Part shown: positions 5,534 through 6,545 of the stretch, piece by piece
Layout: each line of letters begins with the position of its first letter
Position numbering within the stretch: position 1 is the stretch's first letter
Assembly (NCBI GenBank): GCA_902476765.1
Contig: CABSEJ010000175.1
Span: 1 to 6,545, forward strand
From: an uncultured Blautia sp.
GTDB lineage: Bacteria; Bacillota; Clostridia; Lachnospirales; Lachnospiraceae
Reading direction: 5' to 3'
DNA length: 6,545 bases
Position numbers and translations under genes: made by a program
Notes under the pieces: model-generated
Told to the model about the DNA's origin: nothing
Database searches by the model: none
What the model saw: the letters and a program-made list of their open reading frames with translations, nothing else

Positions 5534-6292
5534 ATGGAAAATAAAAATCCTATTCAGGTGGCCGACCGTCTGTTTCTGGTACTGGAAACTCTGGCTGAAA
5601 CAGGTGCCGTAACTCTGGCTGAACTCTGCAGACATCTGGACTTAAATAAAAGCACCGTACACCGTCTGCTGGGCTCTCTCATCTACATGGGCTATGTGAA
5701 GCAGGATGGGGAAACCGGAAAATATTCTCTTTCCTTTAAGCTGCTGACTCTTTCCAACAAGCTGCTGGGACACATGGATATATTGGACACTGTCCGCCCC
5801 TTTTTAAAGGTACTTTCCCGAGAAACCGGAGAAACCGTTCATTTCGTCCAGCTTGACGGAGTGGACGCCGTCTATATCTACAAGGAAGAATCCAATCAAA
5901 ATTCCGTCCGCATGGTCTCCAAGGTTGGAAACCGGATTCCCCTGTATTGCTCCGGCGTGGGTAAGGCCATGGCCGCTGATATGGAAGAAGCACAGATATG
6001 CTCTGTATGGGAACGCAGCGATATCCGAAAACTGACACCTCATACTATAATTGATTATACCCAATTTTTAGCAAAAATTAAAGAGGTAAAAGACAAAGGT
6101 TATGCCTTAGACGACGAGGAAAATGAGCTGGGCGTCCGCTGTATTGCTGTCAGTCTTCCCGACTACAGAGGCCGGGCAAAATATGCTTTTTCCATCTCCG
6201 CCCCGGCAGCCCGGATGTCCGACGAACGCATCTGTCAGCTGGCCCGGACACTGCTCAAAACCAAGAGCGAAATCCAAAGCAGTATGGTGTAA
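5534..6292 (+). CDS. kdgR: IclR-family transcriptional regulator, probable KDG-pathway regulator
   Basis: This cytoplasmic DNA-binding regulator is probably responsive to KDG or a related intermediate. Its 252 residues match the IclR family. The N-terminal winged helix-turn-helix spans about 8-68: the helices include VTLAELCRHLDLNKSTVHRL (26-45) and the wing is near GETGKYSLS (59-67). The C-terminal effector domain spans about 80-245, with GNRIPLYCSGVGKA (132-145) and DDEENELGVRCIAVSLPD (193-210), both typical of the family. AGGAG lies eight bases before the ATG. The gene is divergent from eda, and its promoter spacer contains a palindrome suggesting autoregulation. It ends in three consecutive in-frame stops (TAA TAA TAG), and the structured repeat starts at the last base of the third. 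The IclR assignment is firm; the KdgR role rests on neighbours and operator pattern. Confidence 0.85.
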   Translation: MENKNPIQVADRLFLVLETLAETGAVTLAELCRHLDLNKSTVHRLLGSLIYMGYVKQDGETGKYSLSFKLLTLSNKLLGHMDILDTVRPFLKVLSRETGETVHFVQLDGVDAVYIYKEESNQNSVRMVSKVGNRIPLYCSGVGKAMAADMEEAQICSVWERSDIRKLTPHTIIDYTQFLAKIKEVKDKGYALDDEENELGVRCIAVSLPDYRGRAKYAFSISAPAARMSDERICQLARTLLKTKSEIQSSMV

Positions 6293-6297
6293 TAATA

Positions 6298-6390
6298 GAA
6301 TCCTGCTTTGCAGGGTTCTCTGCCTGGGTTGGGTCGCTTTAGCGACATAATTCCTCTCCGCTGCTGTGCGGTCCTGCCCGGAGGGCTTTT
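6298..6390. repeat. right, longer copy of the structured intergenic repeat block
   Basis: This shares its two ends with 71-126. It starts with the hairpin GAATCCTGC (6298-6306) and GCAGGGTTC (6310-6318). A middle part absent from the left copy includes a second hairpin, GTCGC-TTTA-GCGAC (about 6333-6346 in its longer form). Then CTCCG (6356-6360) can pair with CGGAG (6379-6383), or alternatively CCGC with GCGG (6358-6371), before GGGC and four T residues. It begins within five bases of the regulator's stop codon. If transcribed from that gene, it would form a structured 3' end. Confidence 0.6.
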
Positions 6391-6432
6391 CATTACTATA
6401 GGAAATTCAGAGAATTTCCTATAGAATGAAAA
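6387..6432. repeat. near-perfect palindrome
   Basis: CTATAGGAAATTC (6396-6408) and GAATTTCCTATAG (6412-6424) form a perfect 13-bp inverted repeat around a three-base AGA loop. Beyond an unpaired A at 6395 the pairing continues with TTTTCATT (6387-6394) and AATGAAAA (6425-6432), for 21 bp in all. One arm's end, CCTATAG, survives at 129-135 next to the left repeat copy, which suggests the palindrome belongs to the repeat family and was deleted there. Confidence 0.8.
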
Positions 6433-6486
6433 AAATCCCGGAACCAAGGACTTCTTTTTCGGAAGCCTGGGTCCCGGGACTTTTTC
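6428..6486 (+). terminator. intrinsic terminator after the IclR-type gene, possibly bidirectional
   Basis: The arms 6436-6454 and 6461-6479 form a long imperfect stem. TCCCGG pairs with CCGGGA, ACC with GGT, AGG with CCT and CTTC with GAAG, with two mismatches and one bulged A. The loop is T-rich. Five T residues follow (6481-6485). An A run at 6429-6435 provides a U tract on the other strand, so it can stop transcripts from both sides. Confidence 0.8.
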
Positions 6487-6545
6487 ATACTAGTGTGCTG
6501 GCACATTCATTTTCAGCATAATGACGTAGAATGAATTTTCATTCT
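6481..6545. repeat. right copy of the intergenic repeat arm, inverted relative to the left edge
   Basis: The reverse complement aligns along nearly its whole length with 1-70. The core is ACTAGTGTGCTGGCAC (6489-6504), with hairpin TGTGC-TG-GCACA (6494-6505). The last 18 bases, AGAATGAATTTTCATTCT (6528-6545), are a perfect 8-bp inverted repeat that runs to the window edge, so the element may continue. A related segment in the same orientation is found at about 155-175 (TGACGCAGAAT against TGACGTAGAAT). Confidence 0.6.

Noticed and set aside
1..6545. Composite transposon or genomic island bounded by the edge repeats
   Set aside because: No transposase or integrase is present, the gene content is ordinary housekeeping catabolism, and the edge sequences look like dispersed intergenic repeats. 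The window edges may simply coincide with them.

Overview
The window looks like a chromosomal carbohydrate-catabolism region from a Gram-positive anaerobe of the Clostridia, most likely Lachnospiraceae (Blautia/Dorea-like). This is inferred from strong AGGAGG-type ribosome binding sites, sigma-A type promoters, a YlmC/YmxH-family gene (typical of spore-forming Firmicutes), a Bacillus-type AraR regulator, and moderate base composition. The species cannot be fixed from the sequence alone.

Layout, left to right. Positions 1-263 are non-coding and hold a composite intergenic repeat and a strong hairpin terminator. Six genes follow on the minus strand. Reading in their direction of transcription they are eda (KDPG aldolase, 5350-4712), kdgK (a PfkB-family 2-keto-3-deoxygluconate kinase, 4637-3612), a terminator, a second KDG-kinase-like PfkB protein (3464-2442), a terminator that overlaps the next ribosome binding site, a small YlmC/YmxH PRC-barrel protein (2376-2122), an AraR-type operator/promoter, araR (2064-955) and araD (953-264). 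One gene, an IclR-family regulator that is probably the KDG-pathway regulator (5534-6292), runs divergently on the plus strand. Positions 6293-6545 are non-coding and hold a second, longer copy of the intergenic repeat, a near-perfect palindrome and a bidirectional-looking terminator.

Two pathways meet here. Eda and one or both kinases form the lower part of hexuronate/pectin catabolism: KDG is phosphorylated to KDPG, which is cleaved to pyruvate and glyceraldehyde-3-phosphate. The IclR-type regulator sits back-to-back with eda, and the 183-bp gap between them holds both promoters and two unlike palindromes suited to operators. AraR and AraD form a separate two-gene arabinose unit behind an AraR-like operator; araA and araB are not in the window. 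The ylmC-like gene between the two units is probably unrelated in function.

The metabolic genes are ordinary. The least expected material is at the two edges. Bases 1-70 and 6481-6545 are diverged inverted copies of one another, and next to each is a copy of a second, directly repeated block (71-131 and 6298-6390) with two conserved hairpins and a GGGCTTTT end. This is a candidate dispersed, structured intergenic repeat family. No CRISPR array, tRNA, rRNA, integrase or transposase was seen.
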